Counted from the stretch's first letter, positions 16,361 through 25,617 are shown. The stretch is 64,000 nucleotides of DNA from Thermoleophilia bacterium (GCA_017882545.1 JADGPG010000075.1:1-64000), one strand, 5' to 3'. Made by a program: numbers and translations. The notes: generated by a model from the letters alone, not told the origin.

Positions 16361-17499
16361 GCGGAGCGGGCGGCCCGCCACAGGCCGCCGAGTGCCGCAC
16401 CCATCGCGGCAAGATTTGTCTCGGTGGCATCGAGCGCGTCCGGCTCCGTCAGGAGCAAGCGATTGATCGGGAACGCCGCAGCAAGTCCGGCACGGCGCAC
16501 CATTCCCGGCAGGAGGGCCAGCGACCCGCAGACCGCGATGCACGGCACCCCGGCCCGACCTGCGGCGGCGGCGACCGCGGTCACCGCCTTGCCCGAGATC
16601 GACTGCGCGTCGAGCCGCCCCTCCCCGGTGATGCAGAGTTCGGCGCCCGCCAACCGCCCGTCCAAGCCCGCGGCCTCGAGCACCAGCGGAGCGCCGGCGG
16701 TGAGCGTCCCGCCGATGAGCGCGAGCAGACCGCCGGCCGCACCGCCCGCGGCGCCGGCGCCGGCGATCGCCGCGACGTCGACGCCGGTCGCCCTCCGGAG
16801 CACCCCGGCGTAGTTCTCCAGACCCGCATCGAGCCGGGCGACCGCGTCCGCGTCGGCGCCCTTCTGGGGCCCGAACACGTGTGCGGCGCCGTCCACTCCC
16901 CAGAATGGGTTGGTCACGTCGCAGGCGATCCGGATCTCGACATCGGCCAGGCGGGGATCGCGACCGGACAGGTCGATCTCGCGAACGCGCCCGAGGTCGG
17001 CGCCGACACCGTCCAGGCTGCGTCCGTCGGCGTCGAGAAAACGAATACCGAGCGCCCGGGCGAGACCCATCGCGCCGTCGTTGGTCGCGCTGCCGCCAAG
17101 GCCGATGATCAGGCGCTCAGCGCCCAGGTCGAGCGCCATCCGCAGCTGTTGACCGGTGCCGTAGGTGGAGGTGCGCTCGGGGTCCCGCTCGTCGGGGGTC
17201 AGGCGCTCGAAACCGGACGCTTGTGCGAGCTCGATGACGCAGGTGTGCCCCGGCAGCTCGCCGATGGCGGCGTCGATCGGGCGGCCCAGCGGATCCGCGA
17301 CTCGGGTCGCCCTCCGGCGTCCCTCGCGGGCGGCCACCAGGGCGTCGAGTGTCCCCTCTCCGCCGTCCGCGACGGGCACGACGCGGATCTCGATCCCCGT
17401 CGTCGCCAGCTGCAGGCCGGCGGCCAGCGCACGGGCAGCGGCGGCGGCCGACAGCGCCCCCTTGAAGGCGGCGGGCGCCACCACGACCGGGCCGATCAC
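16357..17499 (-). CDS. glxK: Glycerate kinase (TIGR00045 family)
   Basis: 380 residues. Phosphorylates D-glycerate to a phosphoglycerate with ATP. Family motifs: VVVAPAAFKGALSAAAAA at the N-terminus, VPVADGGEGTLDAL, IGLGGSATNDGAMG, and the C-terminal ITGEGRLDAQSISGK. Length agrees with E. coli GlxK/GarK (381). Start GTG 17499 overlaps the stop of the SDR gene upstream. It faces gpgS and its phosphatase and could return glycerate released from glucosylglycerate to central metabolism; that link is inference. Confidence 0.93.
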   Translation of the reverse strand: MIGPVVVAPAAFKGALSAAAAARALAAGLQLATTGIEIRVVPVADGGEGTLDALVAAREGRRRATRVADPLGRPIDAAIGELPGHTCVIELAQASGFERLTPDERDPERTSTYGTGQQLRMALDLGAERLIIGLGGSATNDGAMGLARALGIRFLDADGRSLDGVGADLGRVREIDLSGRDPRLADVEIRIACDVTNPFWGVDGAAHVFGPQKGADADAVARLDAGLENYAGVLRRATGVDVAAIAGAGAAGGAAGGLLALIGGTLTAGAPLVLEAAGLDGRLAGAELCITGEGRLDAQSISGKAVTAVAAAAGRAGVPCIAVCGSLALLPGMVRRAGLAAAFPINRLLLTEPDALDATETNLAAMGAALGGLWRAARSA

Positions 17500-18353
17500 G
17501 GCGCGGCGGGGTCCGGTCCCCAGGTGATGCCGAGGAACCGCATCTGCCAGGCCTGGAACTCCTCGTCATCGAGCTCCGCGCGGGCCGCCGTCATCTGGAC
17601 GGCGTCGGGTCCGACCGGCGTGCAGAAGCGGGCGTCGTCGTCGAGTGCGCTAGCGATGATCGCGGCGGCCACATCTTCGGCCCCAACCCCGAGCTGCTCA
17701 CGCCACGTCCGAAAGCCGGTGCGCAGCTGACCGAGCAGGGGGACGTACGGACCCTCGCCACGGGCGACCGCACCGGTCGCCCTCGTCGCCGCTGGGAAGT
17801 CGGTGTTGACCATGCCGGGCTCGACGACGTGAACTCGAACGCCAAACGGCAACAGCTCGAGGCGCATCGCCTCCGCCCACGCCATCATCCCGTACTTGCT
17901 GGCGTGGTACATGCCCAGCAGGGGGTTGGAGAGTCGCGCGCCGATCGACGACGTACAGACGACCACCCCGCGGCCGGCCTCGCGCATCGCCGGGAGCGCG
18001 CGCTGCACGACGTCGACGTTGCCGAACAGGTTCACCTCGAACATCCGCCGCACCACGTCGAGGTCGACGTCCTCGGATGACCCCACTACCGCGTAGCCGG
18101 CATTGGGCACCACGCAGGTCAGCGCTCCTCCTGCGAACTCGTGCGCGGCGGCAGTGCCGGTCGCGATGCTTGCTCGGTCACCAACGTCGAGTTCGACGAT
18201 TGCCAGACGCGGACGCGGGGCGTACGCCGCCCGGGCGGCCGCGACATCGCGGACGCCCGCGACCGCCTGCCAGCCGGCGTCGAGAAATCCTTCGACGGTC
18301 GCGCGGCCGATCCCGCGGCCGGCACCGGTCACAAGCACGGTAGGAGTCGTCAC
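17496..18353 (-). CDS. Short-chain dehydrogenase/reductase
   Basis: 285 residues. Classical SDR: TGAGRGIG cofactor-binding motif near residue 10, NAG in VPNAGYAVVG, active-site Ser (TSSIGARLS) and YHASK with the catalytic Tyr and Lys. The absence of Arg after the first beta strand and the Asp at the end of the second (IVELDVGD) do not settle NAD versus NADP. Start GTG 18353 lies six bases after TAGCCT, suggesting its own leaderless promoter within the 43-base gap behind the sensor kinase gene. Substrate unknown. Confidence 0.85.
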   Translation of the reverse strand: MTTPTVLVTGAGRGIGRATVEGFLDAGWQAVAGVRDVAAARAAYAPRPRLAIVELDVGDRASIATGTAAAHEFAGGALTCVVPNAGYAVVGSSEDVDLDVVRRMFEVNLFGNVDVVQRALPAMREAGRGVVVCTSSIGARLSNPLLGMYHASKYGMMAWAEAMRLELLPFGVRVHVVEPGMVNTDFPAATRATGAVARGEGPYVPLLGQLRTGFRTWREQLGVGAEDVAAAIIASALDDDARFCTPVGPDAVQMTAARAELDDEEFQAWQMRFLGITWGPDPAAP

Positions 18354-18359
18354 GGCCGT

Positions 18360-18365
18360 AGGCTA
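18360..18365 (-). promoter_or_regulatory. -10-like hexamer TAGCCT upstream of the SDR gene
   Basis: Reading leftward, TAGCCT is followed by six bases and then the GTG at 18353. No Shine-Dalgarno sequence is present. The very short spacing makes the transcript leaderless if this is the true promoter. Confidence 0.3.
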
Positions 18366-18396
18366 CCGCGTCGGCCGGCCCTGCCCAGCGACCGGC

Positions 18397-20229
18397 TCAC
18401 GCCCCGAGCGGGGCGTCCTCGCCGGACGGATTTCCGTCCGTGGGGGCGGCCGGCCGTGGCGCCGCCGAGGCGACGGGGAGGTGCAGCGTGAAGGTGCTGC
18501 CGACGCCCAGCGTCGAGACAAGGTCGATCCGCCCGCCGTGCGCCTCCGCCAGACCCCGGGCGATCGCCAGCCCCAGGCCCGCGCTCCGGCCCTCGCGGCT
18601 GGGATCTCCGCGATAGAAGCGGTCAAAGACAAACGGCTGCTCATCGGCGGGTATGCCCTCCCCGGTGTCCGACACCTCGAGCTGCGCGTCGGCGGCGGAG
18701 TGGCGGGCACTGACCACGATTGCGCCCCCGTCCGGGGTGTGCCGCAGCGCGTTGTCGAGCAGGATCAGCAGGATCTGCTCGATGCGCGCGGCATCGGCCG
18801 TGACAGTGGCCACACCGTCGTTGTGCGCGCTCAAGTCGATGCCGGCCGCCTCTGCCAGCGGCCGTCGCGAGGCGACCACGCCGTCGGCGAGGGCGTCGAG
18901 GTCGAGCTCCTCCCGTTCCAGTGGCAGCGCACCGCTGTCGAGCCGCGCCAACTGCAGCTGCTCCTCGACAAGGCGCTCGAGGCGGTCACTCTCGACCTCC
19001 ATCAGGGCGAGGAACTGGGTCTGGTGTTCGGCGTCGACGCGACCCCCCTGGAGCAGCTCCAACAGCCCCTTGATCGCCGCCAGCGGGGTCTTGAGTTCGT
19101 GCGAGACGTTGGCGACCAGATCGCGGCGGGCGCGTTCGAGGCGCCGTTGCCCGGTGATGTCGCGCATGGTGATCACGACGCCGGCGACAGGGTCTGCGAC
19201 CGGGGCGATCGCCAACTGCAGCTCGGTCCCGTCGGCCAGAACGATCTCGGTGTCGTGGACGTCGTCGACGGCGATCGGGGTCGCGTCTCGGATCGCCGCG
19301 CCGATCGGCGCCGGCAGGTCCCGAAGCTCGTCGATGCCGTAGGCGTGCTCAAGGCCGAGGAGTCGGCGCGCGGCGGGGTTGATCAGCATGACCTGTCCGC
19401 GATCGCTCACCGAAATGACGCCTTCGACCAATGACGAAATCAGCACGCGAGCGCGGTCGCGCTCGCTGGTGATCTCGTCGACCTGTTCTTCGATCCGTCC
19501 GGCCATCCGGTTGAGACTGTCCCCGAGGACGGCGAACTCACGGATCCGCTGGCTCGGGGCACGGGCGTGCAGGTCGCCGCGGGCAAGCGAGGCCGCAGTG
19601 GATGCCAGGACCGAGATCCGCCGACCGACGAGCAGACTCAGCCCATAGCCTGCGAGCGCCGCCAGCGTGAGCACCGCCGCGACGGCGAGAATCAAACGCG
19701 CTTGGATCGTCGCCAGCTGATCGCCGGAAATACCCCTGATCTCGGTCGCGGCCTCGGCCACGACGACACGCGGCGTTCCGAACGGCTCAAGATCCCCCTG
19801 CTGGGTGTAGCGCGCGTAGACCACGCGGTTCCCGTCGGCGGCGGTCCAGGAGTTCATGGGCAGGTGTGCGCCGTACGCGGCATGAAGCGTATTGAGCAGC
19901 TTGCAGCATCCGATCGACCCGCCCGAGAGCTCCGGCGTGCCGAGGTCGGTCATCCGGACCTGCGCTTCGACGCGGACGCTGATGTTGTTGGCGGCGGTCG
20001 ATAACGCCGAGCGGCTGTCCGGATTCGGCAGTGCCAGCTGGTTGAGCTGGTCCTGAAGCTCGGTCGCCAGCTCCTTTGCGGTGGCGCTCGCGCGGGCGTC
20101 CCGCAGGCTCGATTCGAACGTCGGCACGATCGACAACACCACGGCGAGACTCGCCAACGCGCCAACGGCGATCAAGATCGCGACGAGCCAGACCTGGAGT
20201 CCGGGGCGCCGCCGGAACGACCGCCTCAC
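18397..20229 (-). CDS. Membrane sensor histidine kinase (PhoR/ResE type)
   Basis: 610 residues from GTG 20229, overlapping the stop of the response regulator (GTGA). Order of domains: membrane segment (about 13-34), extracytoplasmic sensor region (35-176), second membrane segment (177-200), HAMP (about 200-255), PAS (about 260-355), HisKA with phospho-acceptor His377 in VSHELKTPL, and HATPase with DNALRHTPDG (N box), DTGEGIPADE and GLGLAI (G boxes). The sensor region contains an adjacent cysteine pair (Cys108-Cys109). The C-terminal tail is Pro/Ala-rich. Partner is the PhoB-like regulator immediately upstream; the signal is unknown. Confidence 0.92.
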   Translation of the reverse strand: MRRSFRRRPGLQVWLVAILIAVGALASLAVVLSIVPTFESSLRDARASATAKELATELQDQLNQLALPNPDSRSALSTAANNISVRVEAQVRMTDLGTPELSGGSIGCCKLLNTLHAAYGAHLPMNSWTAADGNRVVYARYTQQGDLEPFGTPRVVVAEAATEIRGISGDQLATIQARLILAVAAVLTLAALAGYGLSLLVGRRISVLASTAASLARGDLHARAPSQRIREFAVLGDSLNRMAGRIEEQVDEITSERDRARVLISSLVEGVISVSDRGQVMLINPAARRLLGLEHAYGIDELRDLPAPIGAAIRDATPIAVDDVHDTEIVLADGTELQLAIAPVADPVAGVVITMRDITGQRRLERARRDLVANVSHELKTPLAAIKGLLELLQGGRVDAEHQTQFLALMEVESDRLERLVEEQLQLARLDSGALPLEREELDLDALADGVVASRRPLAEAAGIDLSAHNDGVATVTADAARIEQILLILLDNALRHTPDGGAIVVSARHSAADAQLEVSDTGEGIPADEQPFVFDRFYRGDPSREGRSAGLGLAIARGLAEAHGGRIDLVSTLGVGSTFTLHLPVASAAPRPAAPTDGNPSGEDAPLGA

Positions 20230-20921
20230 GTTCGGGTGACGTCGGCTCCGAAGGCGTACCCGACGCCGCGTACGGTGCGGATCAGCGTCGGGTTCGCCGG
20301 ATCCGATTCGACCTTCTGGCGCAGGTGGCGCACGTGGACGTCGACGCTGCGCAGATCCCCGAAGAACGAGCCCTGCCACAGGTGGTTCATCAGCTCCTCG
20401 CGCGTGAAGACCCGCCGCGGCGCCGATGCCAGCTTGTGCAGGATCTCGAACTCGCTGAAGGTGAGGTAGATCTCATCTCCGCCCCGGACGACGGTCCGGG
20501 CGACGGGATCGATCTCCAGGTTGTCCGCACGCAGCAGCTGACCGCGTTCCGGCTCCGTCCGGATGCGCCGCAGATTCGCACGCACGCGCGAGACGAGCTC
20601 CCGCGGCGAGAATGGTTTGGTGACGTAGTCGTCGGCACCGAGCTCGAGCCCGAGTACCTTGTCAAGCTCCTCGCTGCGCGCCGACAGGATGATGATCGGC
20701 GTCACGCGGTCGGCCCGGATTTGCTTGCACACCTCGAGCCCGTCGACGCCCGGCAGCATCAGGTCGAGCACGACCAGATCGATTTGTTCTTCACCGATCA
20801 CCCGCAGCGCGTCATCGCCGCGAGCGACGGCGACCACATCGAAACCGGCGTCCTTGAGTGCGAACTCGATGACCGCACGGATCGCCTGCTCGTCTTCGAC
20901 CACCATGATGCGTTCAGCCAT
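20226..20921 (-). CDS. OmpR/PhoB-family response regulator
   Basis: 231 residues. Receiver domain (1-120) with the acidic pair Glu9-Asp10, phospho-acceptor Asp53 in LVVLDLMLPG, Ser80 and Lys102 in VTKPFSP. The C-terminal winged helix (about 130-225) includes LTFSEFEIL, TREELMNHLW and DVHVRHLRQKVE, the recognition helix region, and ends with the TVRGVGY wing. This is a complete, canonical regulator co-transcribed with the kinase downstream. ATG 20921 is preceded by a -10-like hexamer seven bases away. Confidence 0.94.
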   Translation of the reverse strand: MAERIMVVEDEQAIRAVIEFALKDAGFDVVAVARGDDALRVIGEEQIDLVVLDLMLPGVDGLEVCKQIRADRVTPIIILSARSEELDKVLGLELGADDYVTKPFSPRELVSRVRANLRRIRTEPERGQLLRADNLEIDPVARTVVRGGDEIYLTFSEFEILHKLASAPRRVFTREELMNHLWQGSFFGDLRSVDVHVRHLRQKVESDPANPTLIRTVRGVGYAFGADVTRT

Positions 20922-20928
20922 ATCGTGA

Positions 20929-20934
20929 AACGTA
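20929..20934 (-). promoter_or_regulatory. -10-like hexamer TACGTT, predicted leaderless promoter of the two-component operon
   Basis: Reading leftward, TACGTT is followed by TCACGAT and then the ATG at 20921, leaving no room for a ribosome binding site. Confidence 0.4.
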
Positions 20935-21007
20935 GCGCGCAGTGCGGACCGAGCGGGGGAAATTCATGCGCCCTTCACCGGGCTCGCGGGATCTTCATAT
21001 TCGCCGC

Positions 21008-21532
21008 TCAGGGGTGAGGATCTGTGCCACCGGCGACCAACGACAGATGCGGCCCGCCGATCACGGCGACGCCGTGGACAGCCGCCGACACGATGGCCTC
21101 GAGGCATTGGGCCGCCCCGCGGGGCGATCCCGGGAGGTTGACGATCAGCGCAGCGCCGCGCACGCCGGCCGTCTGACGGGAGAGGATCGCCGTCGGCACC
21201 GTCGCCAACGACGCCGCACGCATCGCCTCGCCGAAACCCGGCAACTCCCGCTCGCAGACCGCGCGGGTCGCCTCGGGCGTCACGTCACGGGGCGCGGGGC
21301 CGGTCCCGCCGGTCGTCAGCACCAGCGCGCACCCGTCCGCATCGACCAGTGCGACCAGCGCCGCCCGAATATCCTCGAGCTCGTCGGCCACGACGCGGAC
21401 GACCGCGTCCCACGGGCCGTCGAGCGCGTGATCGAGCACCGCCCGCACAGCCGGTCCGCCACGGTCCTCGTAGGCCCCCGCCGCGGCACGATCGGAGACG
21501 GTGAGGATTCCGATCCGAGGTGGGGCGCCCAT
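21008..21532 (-). CDS. mog: Molybdopterin adenylyltransferase (MogA/MoaB family)
   Basis: 174 residues. Adenylates molybdopterin ahead of molybdate insertion. Motifs: ILTVSDRAAAGAYEDRGGP at the N-terminus, the LTTGGTGPAPRDVTPEAT substrate-binding loop, and NLPGSPRGAAQCLEAI. Last gene of the leftward sseA-sufE-mog run, four bases after sufE. The pairing with sulfur-transfer genes makes sense because molybdopterin carries a dithiolene. moaC is present elsewhere in the window, at 43650. Confidence 0.92.
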   Translation of the reverse strand: MGAPPRIGILTVSDRAAAGAYEDRGGPAVRAVLDHALDGPWDAVVRVVADELEDIRAALVALVDADGCALVLTTGGTGPAPRDVTPEATRAVCERELPGFGEAMRAASLATVPTAILSRQTAGVRGAALIVNLPGSPRGAAQCLEAIVSAAVHGVAVIGGPHLSLVAGGTDPHP

Positions 21533-21536
21533 CGCG

Positions 21537-21962
21537 CTAACTCTGGCTCAGGGCGACGACCTGGCGCTTGATCCGAGCCAGGATCGCGCTCATCCCGCGC
21601 AGTCGCAGCGGCGACACGAGTTCGCCCAGGCCCATCGACATCGCAAAGTCCGGCGGGGTCTCGAGCACCTGCTCGATGGTCGCACCGTCGAGCCCCGCCG
21701 CCAGGATGCCGGCGTACCCGCGCGTGGTCGGTGCCTCGGGCGGGGCGTCGAAGAACAGGTGCACGCGATCCCCATCGAGTTCCGCGGCCACGAAGAACGG
21801 GGTCTGGCACTCCTCGACCCGCTCGAGGGTCTCGTGCGCGTTGATGTACCGCGCAGGAAGCGCCGGCAGGCTGCGCGAGTAGTCCAGCAGCATCTGCAGC
21901 CGCATCTGTTTGGGCGACAGTCGAAAGTCCTCGACGATATCCTCAAGCTCGGGCGGCAACAC
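21537..21962 (-). CDS. sufE: SufE-like sulfur acceptor protein
   Basis: 141 residues from GTG 21962, two bases after the sseA stop. SufE proteins accept a persulfide sulfur on a conserved cysteine and stimulate a cysteine desulfurase such as SufS. The acceptor is in VEECQTPFF (about residue 53), followed by the usual D-x-x-x-VHLFFDA strand and the C-terminal MSMGLGELVSPLRLRGM stretch. Length matches E. coli SufE (138). An adjacent sseA-sufE pair is also found in Mycobacterium tuberculosis (Rv3283-Rv3284), so the sulfur donor may be the neighbouring sulfurtransferase. Confidence 0.9.
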   Translation of the reverse strand: MLPPELEDIVEDFRLSPKQMRLQMLLDYSRSLPALPARYINAHETLERVEECQTPFFVAAELDGDRVHLFFDAPPEAPTTRGYAGILAAGLDGATIEQVLETPPDFAMSMGLGELVSPLRLRGMSAILARIKRQVVALSQS

Positions 21963-21964
21963 GG

Positions 21965-22852
21965 CTACCGACCCGCCCCCGGGCGCTCGATCGGCACGCG
22001 GACGGCGTTGCCCCACTCGACCCACGACCCGTCGTAATTCCGGACGTTCGGCAGACCGAGCAAGTGCGTCAGCACGAACCATGTGTGGCTCGACCGCTCG
22101 CCGATCCGGCAGTACGCCACGACATCGTCCCCCGGGGCGATGCCGAGCTCGTCGAGGTAGATCGCTCTCAGATCGCCGACGGCGCGGAAGGTCCCGTCCT
22201 CGTTGGCCGCGCGGCGCCACGGGACGTTCTGCGCGGTCGGGATGTGACCGGCGCGCAGCGCGCCCTCTTGCGGATAGTCCGCCATGTGGGTGAGCTCGCC
22301 GCTGTACTCGCCCGGCGAGCGCACGTCGACCAGCGGACCGTGCCCAATGTGTGCGAGAACGTCGTCCTTGAACGCCCGGATCGTGGCGTCGTCACGGGGG
22401 ACGACGGGGTAGTCGGCCGGCGCCGGCGCCGGGACTTCGGTCACGATCGGGCGGCCTTCGGCGATCCAGCGCTGGCGCCCGCCGTCAAGCAGCCGCACGT
22501 CGGCGTGGCCGAACAGGCTGCATACCCACAGGGCGTACGCGGCCCACCAGTTGAAGTTGTCCCCATAGAACACGATCGTCGTGTCACGGCTGATCCCCTT
22601 CGCCGACATCAGGCGCGCAAAGCCGTCGGCGTCGACGTAGTCCCGGGTCACCGCGTCGTTGAGATCGGCGTGCCAGTCGATTTTGACTGCGCCCGGGATG
22701 TGCCCGGTGTCATACAGCAGGACGTCCTCATCGGATTCGGCGATGACAAGTCCTGGATCATCGGCATGATCGGCGAGCCACTGCGGCGTCACGAGCCGCT
22801 CAGGGTGGGCGTAGGCGGCGAGTTTGGGATCGTTGTCGAACGGTGCGGGCAT
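21965..22852 (-). CDS. sseA: Thiosulfate/3-mercaptopyruvate sulfurtransferase (tandem rhodanese)
   Basis: 295 residues from ATG 22852; longer in-frame starts run into the divergent promoter region. Two rhodanese domains: the inactive N-terminal one (about 20-140, with [16 protein letters not shown]) and the catalytic C-terminal one with [20 protein letters not shown] and the active-site loop [11 protein letters not shown]. The charged loop after the cysteine (Arg at +1) resembles thiosulfate-type rhodaneses (CysA/SseA of actinobacteria). Leads the sseA-sufE-mog operon and probably feeds sulfur to SufE. Divergent from a GNAT gene across 121 bases. Confidence 0.92.
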   Translation of the reverse strand: MPAPFDNDPKLAAYAHPERLVTPQWLADHADDPGLVIAESDEDVLLYDTGHIPGAVKIDWHADLNDAVTRDYVDADGFARLMSAKGISRDTTIVFYGDNFNWWAAYALWVCSLFGHADVRLLDGGRQRWIAEGRPIVTEVPAPAPADYPVVPRDDATIRAFKDDVLAHIGHGPLVDVRSPGEYSGELTHMADYPQEGALRAGHIPTAQNVPWRRAANEDGTFRAVGDLRAIYLDELGIAPGDDVVAYCRIGERSSHTWFVLTHLLGLPNVRNYDGSWVEWGNAVRVPIERPGAGR

Positions 22853-22973
22853 TCCGATTCCTGGCGTCGGGGGAGGTGCGCGGTCCCCGGCACAGGTGAC
22901 CCCTCGCGGATCGGGGGCGGCCGGGCGACTCTTCGGCGCGTACGCGGGTACCATGCCACACGAGTGAAATGAC

Positions 22974-23510
22974 GTGCCTGAGCCGCTGAAGATCCATATC
23001 GCCGGACCCGACGACGCCGCCTTCATCGGCCGCATCTACGACGAAGGCATCGCCGACGGAAATGCGACCTTCGCGACCGGACCGCATACGGCCACGGAGC
23101 GCATGGCCTGGCTCGAGGCCCGGCCGGCGAACGCACCGGTCTTCTGCGCAGACCGAGACGGCACGCGCCTGGGCTGGTCGGCGCTCGCCCCGTTCTCCCA
23201 CCGGCCGTGGTACGCCGGCGTCGCCGAATACACGGTCTACGTCGCGCGGGACGCCCGCGGCCTCAGGGTCGGCAGCGGCCTGCTCGAGCACCTCCTGGTG
23301 ACGGCCCCGGCATACGGGTATTGGAAGCTCGTCGGCATGATCCTCGCCGACAACCCTGCGGGCCTGCAGCTCGCATACCGACATGGCTTTCGGACCGTCG
23401 GCACGCACCGGAGCCACGCGACGCTCGGCGGGCGCTGGCGCGATGTCACGCTGGTGGAGCGGCACCTGGACCTCCCCGAGGTCGCGACGGGCACCCACAG
23501 CGGCGACTAG
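22974..23510 (+). CDS. GNAT N-acetyltransferase, phosphinothricin acetyltransferase-like
   Basis: 178 residues from GTG 22974. GNAT fold: N-terminal [18 protein letters not shown], a central [19 protein letters not shown] acetyl-CoA-binding loop (R/Q-x-x-G-x-G/A in the form RVGSGL), and a C-terminal [13 protein letters not shown] segment typical of the PAT/YwnH group. Characterised relatives acetylate phosphinothricin, methionine sulfone or related amines; which applies here cannot be told. A TACCAT hexamer at about 22949-22954 may be the -10 of a short-leader promoter. Confidence 0.85.
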   Translation: MPEPLKIHIAGPDDAAFIGRIYDEGIADGNATFATGPHTATERMAWLEARPANAPVFCADRDGTRLGWSALAPFSHRPWYAGVAEYTVYVARDARGLRVGSGLLEHLLVTAPAYGYWKLVGMILADNPAGLQLAYRHGFRTVGTHRSHATLGGRWRDVTLVERHLDLPEVATGTHSGD

Positions 23511-23563
23511 GTCGGCAAAGGTGCGAGAATCCGGGGCGCACGCACCCTGCTTCGGAGAACTCG

Positions 23564-24619
23564 ATGGCTGACGACGGATCGGTAGGCCAGCAGACGGCGG
23601 GTCCGGTGAGCGCCGATCCCGGCCTCATGCGGCAGATGTTCACGGTCATGCACCTGGTCCGCGTATTCGAGGAGCGCGCCGCCGAGGAATACATGCGGGG
23701 AAACATCGGCGGGTTTCTCCACTTGGCAATCGGCGAGGAAGCCGCCGTCGTCGGGTCCGTGTTCGGGCTGCGGCCGACCGACCCGATCACCTCAACGTAT
23801 CGCGAACACGGGCAAGCGCTTTCGCGCGGGAGCGACCCGAGGGCCGTCATGGCCGAGCTGTTCGGGCGTGAGACCGGGCTCTGCGGCGGTCACGGCGGGT
23901 CCATGCACCTCATGGACCGCGAGCGGGCGTTCTACGGGGGCTATGGCATCGTGGGCGGCTCGATCCCGCTTGCGGTCGGGCTTGGATTCGCGATCGCCTA
24001 CCGCGGCGAGGACGACGTAGCGCTCGTGATGTTCGGTGACGGCGCCACCAATCAGGGCGTCCTGACCGAATCGCTGAACATGGCAAAGCTCTGGAACCTG
24101 CCAGTGGTCTTCTTCTGCCTGAACAACCAGTACGGCATGGGCACGGCCGTCGACCGGGCCTCGGCCGAGACCGAGCTGTTCAGGCGCGCCGATGCATTTG
24201 GCATCCCCTCCCGACGGGTCGACGGCATGGACGTGCTCGCGGTCCACCAGGCAGTCAGCGATGCCGCCCACCACGCCCGCACGTCGCACGACCCGGTGAT
24301 GATCGAGGCGATCGCATACCGCTACCGCGGGCACTCCATGAGCGACCCCGACAAGACCCGGCCGGAGGACGAGAAGGCGCGGTGGCGGGCGCGTGACCCG
24401 CTGGTCACCTTCGAGCGGGTCCTGCTCGGCGAGGGGATCGTCAGCTCCGACGATCTCGCGGCTATCCGTGAGGCCAACCTCGCAACGATCGAGGACGCGG
24501 CGCAATTTGCGGCCGCGTCCCCCGCAGTTGCCGAGTCGGCGCTCGCCGATGACGTCTACGCCCATCCGTGGAACGACGACCCGCGGGGATCCGCGCTGAT
24601 GCCTGGAGGCGGGGGGTGA
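23564..24619 (+). CDS. pdhA: 2-oxo acid (pyruvate-type) dehydrogenase E1 component, alpha subunit
   Basis: 351 residues from ATG 23564, with GGAGA six bases upstream. Thiamine-diphosphate enzyme subunit that decarboxylates pyruvate or a branched-chain oxo acid and acylates the lipoyl arm of E2. Family marks: REHGQALSRG, GLCGGHGGSMHLMD, the ThDP motif GDGATNQG with NMAKLWNLPVVFFCLNN, and RYRGHSMSDPDKTR, the phosphorylation-loop region. Followed by E1-beta with a GTGA overlap, then E2 and lipB. GHGGSMH matches acetoin/pyruvate-type rather than branched-chain E1, but the substrate is not proven. No E3 gene is present. Confidence 0.92.
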   Translation: MADDGSVGQQTAGPVSADPGLMRQMFTVMHLVRVFEERAAEEYMRGNIGGFLHLAIGEEAAVVGSVFGLRPTDPITSTYREHGQALSRGSDPRAVMAELFGRETGLCGGHGGSMHLMDRERAFYGGYGIVGGSIPLAVGLGFAIAYRGEDDVALVMFGDGATNQGVLTESLNMAKLWNLPVVFFCLNNQYGMGTAVDRASAETELFRRADAFGIPSRRVDGMDVLAVHQAVSDAAHHARTSHDPVMIEAIAYRYRGHSMSDPDKTRPEDEKARWRARDPLVTFERVLLGEGIVSSDDLAAIREANLATIEDAAQFAAASPAVAESALADDVYAHPWNDDPRGSALMPGGGG

Positions 24620-25614
24620 GCTCCGACGCACCCGCCACCGCCTCGTATCGGGAAGCGCTGACCCAAGCGATGCGCGAAGAGCTCGCCCGTGACGACAACG
24701 TCTTCCTCATGGGCGAGGACATCGGCCTGTTCGAGGGCTCGTTCAAGGTCACCCGGGGGCTGCTCAAGGAGTTCGGCCCGCGGCGAGTCGTGGACACCCC
24801 GATCTCCGAAGCCGGATTCGTCGGAATCGGGATCGGTGCGGCGATGTCGGGACTCCGGCCCATCATCGAGCTAATGACCGTCAATTTTTCGATCGTCGCG
24901 ATGGATCAGATCGTCAATAACGCGGCCAAGATTCACTACATGTTCGGCGGCCAAACGGCCGTGCCGATCGTCATCCGCATGCCGGGCGGCGCCGGCCACC
25001 AACTGGCGGCTCAGCACTCCCATTCGCTCGAGGCCTGGTTCACCCACATCCCCGGGCTCAAGGTGGCGTGCCCGTCGACACCGTACGACGCCAAAGCGCT
25101 CCTTAAGACGGCGATCCGCGACGACGACCCCGTCGTCTTCCTCGAAAGCGAAGGGTTGTACGCCAAGAAGGGCCCCGTCGGCGGACCGGACGACCTGCTC
25201 CCGTTCGGCCAAGCGGCCGTCCGGCGCCAGGGGGCAGATTGCACAATCGTGGCGGTCTCCCGGATGGTCTGGATCGCGCTCGCGGCCGCCGAGCAGCTCG
25301 CGGCCGACGGCATTGACTGCGAGGTCATCGACCCACGCACGACTCGGCCGCTCGATCTCGAGACGATCGCCGGCAGCGTGCGACGGACCAACCATTGCGT
25401 CGCCGTCGACGAGGGCTGGCCCGAATGCGGGCTTGCCGCAAACATCGCCACCCACGTCTACGAATCGTGCTTCGACTGGCTTGACGCGCCGGTCGAACGC
25501 GTCACCGCGGCCGACGTTCCGATGCCCTACGCGCGGAATCTCGAACAGGCGGCGCTGCCGAGCGCAGACGCCGTGGCGACAGCCGTCCGTGCGACCCTGG
25601 CGCGGGGGGCCTAG
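24616..25614 (+). CDS. pdhB: 2-oxo acid (pyruvate-type) dehydrogenase E1 component, beta subunit
   Basis: 332 residues from GTG 24616, overlapping the E1-alpha stop. Contains YREALTQAMREELARDDNV, the GEDIG motif with the Glu that activates thiamine, GIGAAMSGLRPIIELM, MPGGAGHQLAAQHSHSLEA and the C-terminal VAVDEGWPECGLAAN. Forms the alpha2-beta2 E1 with the gene upstream. Length normal (about 325). Separated from E2 by three bases. Confidence 0.93.
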   Translation: MSSDAPATASYREALTQAMREELARDDNVFLMGEDIGLFEGSFKVTRGLLKEFGPRRVVDTPISEAGFVGIGIGAAMSGLRPIIELMTVNFSIVAMDQIVNNAAKIHYMFGGQTAVPIVIRMPGGAGHQLAAQHSHSLEAWFTHIPGLKVACPSTPYDAKALLKTAIRDDDPVVFLESEGLYAKKGPVGGPDDLLPFGQAAVRRQGADCTIVAVSRMVWIALAAAEQLAADGIDCEVIDPRTTRPLDLETIAGSVRRTNHCVAVDEGWPECGLAANIATHVYESCFDWLDAPVERVTAADVPMPYARNLEQAALPSADAVATAVRATLARGA

Positions 25615-25617
25615 CCG

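Noticed and set aside
18103-19434. Open frame antisense to the sensor kinase and SDR genes
   Set aside because: Shadow of two well-supported genes, with no recognisable motif of its own.
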